Part shown: positions 1 through 6,805 of the stretch, in pieces | Layout: every line of letters begins with the position of its first letter | Position numbering within the stretch: the first letter of the stretch is position 1 | Assembly (NCBI GenBank): GCA_030673275.1 | Contig: DAOVJL010000047.1 | Span: 1-7,885 of the forward strand | DNA length: 7,885 bases | Origin: Sulfurimonas sp. | Lineage (GTDB): Bacteria > Campylobacterota > Campylobacteria > Campylobacterales > Sulfurimonadaceae | Direction: 5' to 3' | Translations under genes and position numbers: made by a program | Notes under the pieces: model-generated | Databases searched by the model: none | What the model saw: only the letters and a program-made list of their open reading frames with translations | Told to the model about the DNA's origin: nothing

Positions 1-12
1 AAGAGAGAAGTA

Positions 13-33
13 GAATTGCCATAAAGGCAATTC
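13..33 (-). terminator. hairpin downstream of the cytochrome gene, probable terminator
   Basis: A perfect 8-base-pair inverted repeat (GAATTGCC / GGCAATTC) with a 5-base loop begins 8 bases after the stop codon of the minus-strand cytochrome gene. Read in that gene's direction it is followed by a pyrimidine-rich tail (TACTTCTCTCTT) rather than a clean T-run, so it is a plausible but not ideal Rho-independent terminator. It could also act for a gene arriving from the left of the window. Confidence 0.6.
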
Positions 34-41
34 AGATAAAA

Positions 42-326
42 CTATTTACCAATAGTTTGTGCGAAAGCTTCTAAATCAGCGTCAGAGTATTTTGCAACTT
101 GACCTTTCATCATGCCTTTCATTGGACCACCATAAGTACCAGCTTTGTAACCTTTAAGTGCAGCAGCAATATCTGCATGACTCATTGCAGAAACATTTTT
201 AGACTTACCAAGAGCAGCTTTGCTCCAGTCAGCACCATGACAGCCTGTACAAGCTCCAGCATTTACACCAGCCATTAAAGCTGTAGTTGCAGTTAAAGCA
301 ACAATTGACATAACGATTTTTTTCAT
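42..326 (-). CDS. small periplasmic mono-haem c-type cytochrome (class I, c553-like)
   Basis: This 94-residue protein is a small electron carrier. Residues 1-23 form a Sec signal peptide: KK at the start, a hydrophobic stretch, and a likely signal peptidase I site after V-N-A. One haem c attachment motif, CTGCH, lies at 26-30, with His30 as one iron ligand. The second ligand is probably a Met in the G-G-P-M-K-G-M-M segment (M69, M72 or M73; M69 sits in the usual place). The C-terminal helix (about 81-92, S-D-A-D-L-E-A-F) is typical of class I cytochromes, and the mature chain of about 71 residues is short, as in c553. A ribosome binding site AAAGGAAG (331-338) lies 4 bases before the ATG. The gene stands alone, divergent from the TPR gene. 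In this phylum such cytochromes shuttle electrons between the bc1 complex or periplasmic dehydrogenases and terminal oxidases or reductases; the partner cannot be read here. Confidence 0.93.
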   Translation of the reverse strand: MKKIVMSIVALTATTALMAGVNAGACTGCHGADWSKAALGKSKNVSAMSHADIAAALKGYKAGTYGGPMKGMMKGQVAKYSDADLEAFAQTIGK

Positions 327-347
327 TTAACTTCCTTTTAGATATGT

Positions 348-446
348 ATTATAGTTCTAAGATACTTAAATATAAGTTAAAGAATTATTAGATATTATTA
401 TACTTAATAATCCTTTTAGTTTTAATAAATATTAGAAAATATTATA
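348..446 (-). promoter_or_regulatory. candidate sigma-70 -10 boxes for the cytochrome gene
   Basis: Three exact TATAAT hexamers occur on the minus strand upstream of the cytochrome gene, at 348-353, 397-402 and 441-446. The nearest would start transcription around base 341 and leave a leader of about 15 bases that still includes the ribosome binding site. The farthest is preceded by TTTTG, resembling the T-rich -16 region of Campylobacter promoters. No -35 box is seen, which is normal in this phylum. The DNA is so AT-rich that some matches are expected by chance, so I cannot say which is used. Confidence 0.35.
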
Positions 447-509
447 CAAAATTTATAAAAATCAGATATAAACATATAAGCAAAACAATTCTTAAAGCAC
501 TTAAGCTAT

Positions 510-528
510 TTGGCACTTTTTTTGCTTT
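510..528 (+). promoter_or_regulatory. sigma-54 (RpoN) promoter of the TPR/PflB-like gene
   Basis: The stretch reads TTGGCAC (510-516), five bases, then TTGCTTT (522-528). It matches the sigma-54 consensus TGGCAC-N5-TTGCW at every fixed position. The invariant GG (512-513) and GC (524-525) are exactly 10 bases apart. The predicted transcription start is near base 537, giving a leader of about 22 bases with the ribosome binding site AAGG at 548-551, 7 bases before the ATG at 559. In C. jejuni and H. pylori RpoN with the activator FlgR drives rod, hook and other mid-stage flagellar genes. A 5-base-pair inverted repeat (CTTAA / TTAAG, 491-505) lies just upstream; I assign it no role. Confidence 0.85.
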
Positions 529-533
529 ATAAT
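528..533 (+). promoter_or_regulatory. overlapping TATAAT, possible sigma-70 -10 box
   Basis: A perfect TATAAT abuts the sigma-54 -12 element. It is preceded by TTTTTTTG (517-524), the T-rich -16 motif described for Campylobacter vegetative promoters. It would start transcription near base 540, almost the same site as the sigma-54 start. The T-run counts as part of both motifs, so this may be coincidence in AT-rich DNA. Confidence 0.3.
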
Positions 534-558
534 AGGCAAAACAGACTAAGGTAGATTA

Positions 559-2895
559 ATGGCAGAGGAACTACAAGAAGAGATAATTATCATTGAAGAC
601 AGCGATGCTGCCTATAGTGATATCACTTCAAATGAGTCTATATTAGACAAAAGCTCTTCCAATAATAGAAAACCTCTTATAATTATTGGTTTAGCTACCT
701 CAATAATTTTAATAATTGCAATAGTATCTTTTTTCCTGCCAAGTACACCAAAAGAATATGATGCTGCATATATGAGTATAGACGATAAACTTAAAAGACA
801 AATAAAAGAACCTGTTGAACCAAGCAAAATAGAAAACATGATAGCTAAAGCAGACTATTTGTACTCAATTGGCTCAAAAAGTGAAGCTCTATCACTTTAT
901 GAAAAAATTGCACACTTTAGTGAAGCGGTTTCAGCATATAACCTTGGAGTAGCCCAACTAAAAGATGAGCAGTATGAAATAGCTCTAAAAACATTTCAAA
1001 AAGCTATACAAAATAATGAAAAAAGATGTGTTAGTGCTATTAACGCTGCTGTCTGCTCTCTACATTTAAAAAATGAAAAAAACTTTAAATATTATATTGA
1101 CTTGGCTTATGCCTATTTGCCACAAGAGAGACTATCACCTCTGTATTCATACTATTATACACTTATTAATTACTACAACAAGAACTATCTTGAAGCCCTA
1201 AGTGCTCTTAACAATCCAACTTCATCAGAGTATATAAAAGTGCAAAACAATTTAAGTGCAAAGATAAATGCTCTGTTTGATAATAATTATGATGCGATTG
1301 AGAGCATGGAAGAAAATCAAAAATTTACAGATGATTTCAGTTTAGGATTACTTTATGCAAGAGTTGGTGACTTAACACTGGCAAAAAAATATTTTAAAGA
1401 TTCAATTAAAAAAAATATAGAACCGATTAAATCTCAAGTTGCCTTGGGATACATAAACTTAAAAGCAGGGCAAATTGCAGAGGGAGCAAGAGAGATAGAA
1501 AATGCAACAGATATGTTTGGAGAAAAAGCCTACTTGCCATACCCTGTAAAAGTAAAACTAAAAGATTCTATTTTTGATATTAAAAAAGCTCAAAAACGCT
1601 ATAGAGAAATAGCAAATACCAGTAAAACAATTAACTATCAAAAATTATTTTATTTTTCTCCATATAAAATATTTAATGCAAATCAAACTATAAGTTATAT
1701 ACGAAAAGGAAATGCCAATATATTCATAGATAATGTAAACTCTGCAAAAGCATATTTAGAAAAAAGCGGTTCAGCTTCAAATGTAAATATAGGGATTGTT
1801 AAAGCTGTAAAAAAAGCTCTTTCATTTAAAATAAGAGAAGCAAATACAATACTGAAAAAACTAGTTAAAATTCAACCAAAACACTCTATTTTGCATTATA
1901 ACTTAGCTCTAACATATGCTCAAATGGGAAATATGCCAAACGCACATAAACATTTTTTACGCTCATATAATTTAGATGCAAAAAATTATCTATCTGCTAT
2001 TTATACTATTATGACTTCTCAACTTATCAATAAAGAGAATAAAAAATTTCTATCGATTATTAAAGACGCTCTATCCAATGAAGAGTTTAATGAAAAAATT
2101 GATTTATACAAAACCTTACTAAATATTAGTCAAGATAATATATTATCAACGGTTGACTGGCTACATAAAGACTATAAACAACGACCTCTATACTTAGCAA
2201 TGGACATTATAATTTCAATTAAACAAAATAATTTAAAAGTTGCAAAAAAATCATCACAAAAACTTACTATACTGCTGCCAAACGAAATATTGCCGCATTT
2301 AATGCATATAGATGCAAACTTTAATGATTTATCTCCAAACAAATATGCAGATAAAGTTATGAACTATCTAAAAGTACAAAAATTTAGTTTTAACGATCTC
2401 TATTTTGGACCATTTGTTACAAGATACTTATATATACAACAAAATTTGATAACTGGAAAACTATTTTTCTTAAGAAAACAACTAAAACAAGTATTGGAGT
2501 CAACAACTGAGCAAACACATGAGTTGACAAGCACTCTTGCCTTAGCTTCACTGTATGACAGTGCTTTTGAAGAGTCATATTCACTCTATAACAATCTTAT
2601 TGATAACCTCAGAGTTAGAGACCCATATACACTGTTTTTAGGTGCTGTTGCTTCTACCGCAGCAAATCATCATGCAAATGCCATAGCTCTTCTAGAACTA
2701 TCTAAACTGAAAGATTCAAGCTTCTTGGAGAGCAGATATGCTCTTGGTCTTTTATATCTTGAAATTAAAAATAACAAAGGTGCTGTTATTCAGCTCTCCC
2801 GTGTAAACAAAAATAATTTCAGCTCTGAATATTTTGACTTTGATATTGATTTAGACAAGTTACTGTTTGAAAAGAGTCAAACTATTAATCAATAG
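559..2895 (+). CDS. membrane-anchored periplasmic TPR protein, probable flagellar motor protein PflB
   Basis: This 778-residue protein has an acidic, Ser/Asn-rich cytosolic tail (about 1-37), one hydrophobic helix (about 39-61, flanked by N-R-K on the cytosolic side) and a long helical-repeat region that should face the periplasm. Recognisable TPR units lie near 90-122, 124-157, 257-290 and 443-476, with the usual pattern of small residues (for example A-Y-N-L-G and H-Y-N-L-A-L-T-Y). The rest is helical and more diverged. Length and layout match PflB of C. jejuni (Cj0390, about 800 residues), which works with PflA in the periplasmic disks and spokes that hold the MotAB stators in the high-torque motor. 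The sigma-54 promoter supports a flagellar role. The start has a good ribosome binding site and no longer alternative. The end overlaps the convergent decarboxylase-like gene by 11 bases. The TPR and membrane-anchor call is firm; the PflB identity rests on architecture and promoter, not on an alignment. Confidence 0.85.
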   Translation: MAEELQEEIIIIEDSDAAYSDITSNESILDKSSSNNRKPLIIIGLATSIILIIAIVSFFLPSTPKEYDAAYMSIDDKLKRQIKEPVEPSKIENMIAKADYLYSIGSKSEALSLYEKIAHFSEAVSAYNLGVAQLKDEQYEIALKTFQKAIQNNEKRCVSAINAAVCSLHLKNEKNFKYYIDLAYAYLPQERLSPLYSYYYTLINYYNKNYLEALSALNNPTSSEYIKVQNNLSAKINALFDNNYDAIESMEENQKFTDDFSLGLLYARVGDLTLAKKYFKDSIKKNIEPIKSQVALGYINLKAGQIAEGAREIENATDMFGEKAYLPYPVKVKLKDSIFDIKKAQKRYREIANTSKTINYQKLFYFSPYKIFNANQTISYIRKGNANIFIDNVNSAKAYLEKSGSASNVNIGIVKAVKKALSFKIREANTILKKLVKIQPKHSILHYNLALTYAQMGNMPNAHKHFLRSYNLDAKNYLSAIYTIMTSQLINKENKKFLSIIKDALSNEEFNEKIDLYKTLLNISQDNILSTVDWLHKDYKQRPLYLAMDIIISIKQNNLKVAKKSSQKLTILLPNEILPHLMHIDANFNDLSPNKYADKVMNYLKVQKFSFNDLYFGPFVTRYLYIQQNLITGKLFFLRKQLKQVLESTTEQTHELTSTLALASLYDSAFEESYSLYNNLIDNLRVRDPYTLFLGAVASTAANHHANAIALLELSKLKDSSFLESRYALGLLYLEIKNNKGAVIQLSRVNKNNFSSEYFDFDIDLDKLLFEKSQTINQ

Positions 2896-3529
2896 CTGTA
2901 GTAAAATAACCAACAAGTGTTTCTGAGGCAACTAATTCAGAACCGACACTTATATTTAATCTAAAGTTTTGAGGCAGATAGAGAGTCGTAACTCCATTAA
3001 CCATAACCCCGTATCTTGAACCTTGATTAAAGTTTTGAAATTCTCTAGCTTTGATATTTATACCCATAAAACTCTGTTTTACCCTATGTGAAACTTTTGC
3101 AGTGTTAGAATTTTTATCAATAAATATAAGCTCTGAATTTTCATTTATTTTTTTTGATAAAGAGCTGAGAGTAGATAATCTTGCCCCATTTTGTTTCTCT
3201 ATACTTTCTATCGATGAAGAAAAAGGGGTTCTAAGAAGAGAAACATTAAAATAACTACTGTCTATTTCAATTTTGTAAGCATATTTATCATCTTTTAATT
3301 CCTTTATTGAAGCAACAACTCCATCAACAGGGCTAACAACACTGTTTTCTTGATAATATAGATGTTGTCTCTCTGGATTTCTGAAAACAAAAATAAAAAA
3401 TATAGTTGCTAAAAATGCAAAAAACTGTAAGAAATCTAAATCTAAAAATGCAAAAATAACAAAAAGTGAGATTGCACCAAGTATATAGTTCCAACCCTCT
3501 TTAGCTATTGGCAGTAGATTATTTTTCAT
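2885..3529 (-). CDS. phosphatidylserine decarboxylase-related membrane protein, probably catalytically inactive
   Basis: This 214-residue protein keeps the outline of the short phosphatidylserine decarboxylase family (PF02666): two hydrophobic segments (about 14-30 and 32-48), F-R-N-P-E-R (49-54), S-P-V-D-G (66-70) and a C-terminal L-Y-L-P (183-186). True enzymes cut themselves at a Gly-Ser (F-G-S-R-V-D) to form the pyruvoyl group and use an Asp-His-Ser triad. Here Asp69 remains. The usual V-H-V-N-R segment reads V-S-L-L-R (96-100), so the His is lost. The cleavage region reads V-N-G-V-T-T (177-182), without Gly-Ser and one residue short. G-S-R at 170-172 is the upstream G-x-R-x-G element, not the cleavage site. 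The start overlaps the ftsH end by 11 bases; the only purine-rich match (GGAAG) abuts the ATG, so initiation is probably coupled to ftsH. Cj1115c and HP1070 occupy the same slot. The role is unknown; scaffolding or lipid binding is possible. Confidence 0.85.
   Translation of the reverse strand: MKNNLLPIAKEGWNYILGAISLFVIFAFLDLDFLQFFAFLATIFFIFVFRNPERQHLYYQENSVVSPVDGVVASIKELKDDKYAYKIEIDSSYFNVSLLRTPFSSSIESIEKQNGARLSTLSSLSKKINENSELIFIDKNSNTAKVSHRVKQSFMGINIKAREFQNFNQGSRYGVMVNGVTTLYLPQNFRLNISVGSELVASETLVGYFTTAID
2915..2951 (+). terminator. hairpin past the TPR gene, possible terminator inside the opposing gene
   Basis: A 12-base-pair stem (AAGTGT-TTCTGA pairing with TCAGAA and, after a 3-base bulge, ACACTT) with a 10-base loop begins 19 bases after the TPR gene stop. 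It lies within the 3' coding part of the decarboxylase-like gene. On the plus strand it is followed by ATATTTAATC, a weak T-tract; on the minus strand by GTTGGTTATTTT. It could stop transcripts arriving from either side, although being coding sequence it may also be incidental. Confidence 0.4.
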
Positions 3530-5510
3530 CTTCCGTCTCTATATTATCTTGAGAGTCTTTCTTATCTTCAGCCATTTGTGCATCAGCTTTTAACTCTTCC
3601 TCTATATCATCTACAACTTCTTTAACCTTGGATTTTATACCATTTTCGTTTTCAAAATTAATAATAATTTCTCTTACTTCTTCACCGGTAATATTCTCTT
3701 TTTTGTAAAGAAGTTTAACCATATCTTCTACAGCATCTTTGTACTCTTCAAGTCTAGCTAAAACGGTGTCATATCTTTCAAGCAGTGATGACTTAATAAA
3801 CTCATCCATATCCTCTGCCATTTTATCACTGTACTCACGAGCAGCTTGTTGTGGACCACCTATAAAAGATTGTCTGCTTTTTTCTAAAACCATAAGTCCA
3901 GCCACATCACTCATACCATAAGTTTGAACCATAGATTTAATGATATCTGTTGCACGTTCCAGGTCATTACCAGCGCCAGTTGATATCTCACCAATGAAAA
4001 CTTGTTCAGCAGCACGACCACCAAGAAGAACATCTACTTCAGCCCAAAGCTCATGTTTTTGCATCATAAATCTATTTTCTTCTGGTTTATTCAATGTGTA
4101 GCCTAGAGCAGCAAGACCACGAGGAACAATAGAGACTTTGGAAACCTTTTTAGCTCCCTCTGTTGTCTCTGCAAGAAGTGCATGTCCACTCTCATGATAT
4201 GCTACAATTTTTTTCTCTTTAGGATTTATACGACGAGATTTTTTAGCCAATCCAGCTAAAGCGCGTTCAACTGCCTCAAATAAATCACTCTGTTTTACAG
4301 TTTTTTGACTTTTTCTACCAGCTAAAAGTGCACCTTCATTAATAATATTTGCTAAATCTGCTCCGGCTAATCCGGCAGTAAGACGCGCTATCTCTTCAAG
4401 TTCCACATCATTGTCCATCTTAACGCCCCTAACGTGGACTTTTAAGATTTTTATACGACCTTCATAATCTGGTTTATCAACTAAAACCTGTCTGTCAAAA
4501 CGACCAGGACGAAGAAGTGCTTGATCAAGAACTTCAGGTCTGTTTGTTGCAGCTAAAATAATAATAGGTGTATCAGTTCCAAAACCATCCATCTCAGCAA
4601 GAAGCTGATTCAGAGTCTGCTCTCTCTCATCATTTCCACCCATTTGTGCACCTGCTGCACGACTCTTACCAATTGCATCTATCTCATCTATAAAAATAAT
4701 ACTTGGAGCATCTTTTTTGGCTTGCTCAAACAAGTCACGAACACGAGCTGCACCGACACCAACAAACATCTCTATAAAACTAGAACCACTTACAGAGAAA
4801 AACGGAACATCCGCTTCTCCGGCAACTGCTTTTGCTAAAAGTGTTTTACCTGTACCGGGACTACCAACTAAGAGAACACCTTTTGGAATTTTTGCACCAA
4901 TCTCTACATAACGACCAGGAAATTTTAAAAAATCTACAATCTCTTGTACTTCCTCTTTAGCCTCTTCAACACCGGCTACATCATCAAATTTAGTGTTTGG
5001 TTTTTCAGAGTTGATCATTTTCTTTGCGTTGCCCATACCAAGAATACCGCCACCCATACTTTTTTGCATACGACCTGCAAAAAACATCCATATACCTATG
5101 ATTAGCAAAAATGGAAATAACCATCCAAACATCTCTGTAAACCAATTTGTTTCACTAAAACCGGTATACTCTATTCCCTGCTTCTCTAGCTCTTCTATTA
5201 ATTTTGTGTCACCTGGAACAATTCTTGTAGTGTAAACAGTAGAACTGTCTGCGGAGTAAGATCTTATATAGCTTTGACCAATATCAACCTTTTTCAAACC
5301 CTTAGATGCAACTAATGATTTAAACTCAGAGTAACTTACTTTTTGGGCTCTTTTTGCGGTACCACCTAAAGCTCCATTTGTATTTGCTGTATCACCAACA
5401 AGTGTTTTAAACAACAGTATAATTACAATTGAAAATATTGCGAAAGTGATTAATGGGTTTTTATTAAAAAAATTATTATTGTTATCTTTATTGTTATTCT
5501 GATTTTGCAT
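3519..5510 (-). CDS. ftsH: ATP-dependent zinc metalloprotease FtsH
   Basis: FtsH is a hexameric inner-membrane AAA+ protease that extracts and degrades membrane and regulatory proteins. This 663-residue copy is near the usual length. It has an Asn-rich start (about 3-17), a first membrane helix (about 19-38), a periplasmic domain (about 40-126) and a second helix (about 128-146). The AAA module follows, with Walker A G-S-P-G-T-G-K-T (216-223), pore loop M-F-V-G-V-G (248-253), Walker B F-I-D-E-I-D (273-278) and second region of homology ending in R-P-G-R-F-D-R (334-340). The peptidase domain has the zinc motif H-E-S-G-H (439-443) with Glu440 as catalytic base, and a likely third ligand Asp516 in N-D-L-E-R-A. 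The tail from about 620 is highly charged and acidic. All active-site residues are present. It starts 2 bases after the prmA stop, with AAAAAAGGA (5523-5529) inside prmA, a long 12-base spacing, so coupled translation is likely. Confidence 0.98.
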   Translation of the reverse strand: MQNQNNNKDNNNNFFNKNPLITFAIFSIVIILLFKTLVGDTANTNGALGGTAKRAQKVSYSEFKSLVASKGLKKVDIGQSYIRSYSADSSTVYTTRIVPGDTKLIEELEKQGIEYTGFSETNWFTEMFGWLFPFLLIIGIWMFFAGRMQKSMGGGILGMGNAKKMINSEKPNTKFDDVAGVEEAKEEVQEIVDFLKFPGRYVEIGAKIPKGVLLVGSPGTGKTLLAKAVAGEADVPFFSVSGSSFIEMFVGVGAARVRDLFEQAKKDAPSIIFIDEIDAIGKSRAAGAQMGGNDEREQTLNQLLAEMDGFGTDTPIIILAATNRPEVLDQALLRPGRFDRQVLVDKPDYEGRIKILKVHVRGVKMDNDVELEEIARLTAGLAGADLANIINEGALLAGRKSQKTVKQSDLFEAVERALAGLAKKSRRINPKEKKIVAYHESGHALLAETTEGAKKVSKVSIVPRGLAALGYTLNKPEENRFMMQKHELWAEVDVLLGGRAAEQVFIGEISTGAGNDLERATDIIKSMVQTYGMSDVAGLMVLEKSRQSFIGGPQQAAREYSDKMAEDMDEFIKSSLLERYDTVLARLEEYKDAVEDMVKLLYKKENITGEEVREIIINFENENGIKSKVKEVVDDIEEELKADAQMAEDKKDSQDNIETEDEK

Positions 5511-5512
5511 AT

Positions 5513-6346
5513 TTACTGTTTATCCTTTTTTAGTACTAGGGTAACCCATTCATCCTGAGTTATTCTCTCTTGAATTTCAAAATCTTTATAAAACTTCAAA
5601 ACTTTTTCCTCATACTTGTCCAATATACCGGAGAGTACAAGTATCCCATCCTCTTTTAACACACTTTTTAAATCATTTGCTATAAAAGTTAAAACATCAG
5701 CCACAATATTTGCTACAACTATATTATAGCTACTTTTAGAAAGAGAACAAGAACCTTCCCAAAGGTTTTCAAATTCAACTTCATTTAACTTTGCATTTTG
5801 TTCACTATTCTCAACAGACACTATATCTGTATCACATGCGTCAACTATTGCACCAAGTTTCAAAGCTCCAACACCAAGAATACCACTTCCACATCCAACA
5901 TCTAAAACTTTATCATCTTGATTTACATATTTTGCAATTGCTCTTAATGATGATGCTGTTGTAGGATGATGTCCTGTACCAAAAGCTAAAGCTGGATCTA
6001 TTACTATATTTATTAAATCTTCACTCGGCTCATCCCAAGTTGGGTGAATATAAAACTTATCTATTTGTAACGGTTGAATACTTTTTTGGTAAACTTCAAC
6101 CCAATCACTATTTTTAAGTTTAGTTTGCTTACATTCTAGCTCTATATTTTGATTAAGTGCTTTTTGCAGAGCCTCTGCAAACTGTTCTAATCCCCAAACT
6201 ATAGTATCAAGTTCATCTTCACTTCTAATAATAAAACCATTGTCTGTCTCTTCAAAACCTACCGGTAATGTATCTGCTAAAAAATCCGAAAAAAGTGAAT
6301 GGTGGGAAGATACTTGTACAGCTAATTCAAAGTAATGCTCTTGCAT
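5513..6346 (-). CDS. prmA: ribosomal protein L11 methyltransferase PrmA
   Basis: PrmA uses S-adenosylmethionine to trimethylate amino groups of ribosomal protein L11 in the cytosol. This 277-residue protein has the two-domain plan: a substrate-binding N-terminal part (about 1-85) and a Rossmann methyltransferase domain. Diagnostic pieces are the PrmA signature D-P-A-L-A-F-G-T-G-H-H-P-T-T (117-130), the SAM loop D-V-G-C-G-S-G (149-155), the acidic residue of motif II in C-D-T-D (171-174) and the N-I-V-V-A-N-I segment (208-214), matching the N-x-x-A-N-I element of the family. It begins on the cheY stop: TAATG shares one base. The ribosome binding site GAGG (6351-6354) lies in the last cheY codons. 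In E. coli prmA is not essential, so conservation of this operon position probably reflects shared transcription with ftsH rather than a joint function; that is inference. Confidence 0.96.
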   Translation of the reverse strand: MQEHYFELAVQVSSHHSLFSDFLADTLPVGFEETDNGFIIRSEDELDTIVWGLEQFAEALQKALNQNIELECKQTKLKNSDWVEVYQKSIQPLQIDKFYIHPTWDEPSEDLINIVIDPALAFGTGHHPTTASSLRAIAKYVNQDDKVLDVGCGSGILGVGALKLGAIVDACDTDIVSVENSEQNAKLNEVEFENLWEGSCSLSKSSYNIVVANIVADVLTFIANDLKSVLKEDGILVLSGILDKYEEKVLKFYKDFEIQERITQDEWVTLVLKKDKQ

Positions 6347-6720
6347 TACACCTCAATACCCATAACGGCACCAAGTTTCTCTTTTAGAACTTGAGGGGTA
6401 AATGGTTTTACAATGTAGTTGTTTACACCAGCTTTAAGTGCAGTAATTACTTCTGTTTTACCACCCTCTGTAGTTACCATAATAATTGGTAAATCTTTAA
6501 AACGCTCATCTGCACGAACTTTTATAACAAGTTCAAGCCCGTTCATTTCCGGCATATTCCAGTCTGTAATCAACATGTCTACATCTGGATTAGCATCAAG
6601 AACAGTCCAACCTTCAACACCATCAGCACCTTCCAGAATATCTTTATGTCCAAGTCTAGCTAGAGTGTTTTTTATAATACGACGCATTGTAGAGCTATCA
6701 TCAACAACAAGTAATTTCAA
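6346..6720 (-). CDS. cheY: chemotaxis response regulator CheY
   Basis: A single-domain receiver of 124 residues with no output domain, the form that carries the signal from CheA to the flagellar switch protein FliM. The acidic pocket is Asp7-Asp8, the phosphorylation site is Asp53 in T-D-W-N-M-P, the switch threonines are at 83-84 (M-V-T-T-E), Tyr102 is the rotating aromatic and Lys105 lies in V-K-P-F. All functional residues are intact. The start codon is TTG at 6720: the ribosome binding site AAAAGGA (6727-6733) is 6 bases away, and reading upstream in frame reaches a stop within about six codons without any ATG or GTG. The same gene heads the block in C. jejuni and H. pylori (cheY1), upstream of prmA and ftsH. 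Together with the PflB-like gene it suggests a motile organism. Confidence 0.96.
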   Translation of the reverse strand: MKLLVVDDSSTMRRIIKNTLARLGHKDILEGADGVEGWTVLDANPDVDMLITDWNMPEMNGLELVIKVRADERFKDLPIIMVTTEGGKTEVITALKAGVNNYIVKPFTPQVLKEKLGAVMGIEV

Positions 6721-6805
6721 ATGAAATCCTTTTCTTTAAATATATATTTGCAAAATTAATAGGTAATAATACCTTAATTTTATTTATTTTATGATTAAGT
6801 ATTGC
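6721..6805 (-). promoter_or_regulatory. hisA-cheY gap with candidate promoter for the cheY-prmA-ftsH block
   Basis: This 85-base, very AT-rich gap separates hisA from cheY. Two -10-like sequences face cheY on the minus strand: TATTAT (6766-6771) and TATATT (6739-6744), the latter preceded by TTTTG about 5 bases upstream as in Campylobacter promoters. The first would give a leader of roughly 35 bases, the second one of about 12 that just includes the ribosome binding site. A small inverted repeat AGGTA-ATAA-TACCT (6761-6774) covers the first box and could be an operator or chance. I see no convincing terminator, so read-through from hisA is also possible. Confidence 0.35.

Noticed and set aside
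1..24. Possible 3' end of a plus-strand gene (an open frame ending in TAA at 22-24).
   Set aside because: Seven codons cut by the window edge carry no information, and the stop falls within the hairpin assigned to the cytochrome gene.
170..326. Second haem site or fusion in the cytochrome.
   Set aside because: There is a single C-x-x-C-H motif and the length is that of a mono-haem c553-type protein.
4644..5235. Several plus-strand open frames of 60-80 codons opposite ftsH, and similar ones opposite cheY and the TPR gene.
   Set aside because: They lie antisense to strongly conserved coding sequence, have no ribosome binding sites or domain features, and read as mirror frames of the real genes.
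5461..5510. A-run of seven and Asn-rich low-complexity start of ftsH as a phase-variation tract.
   Set aside because: Seven As is short for slipped-strand switching, ftsH is normally essential or nearly so, and low-complexity Asn stretches are ordinary in AT-rich genomes.
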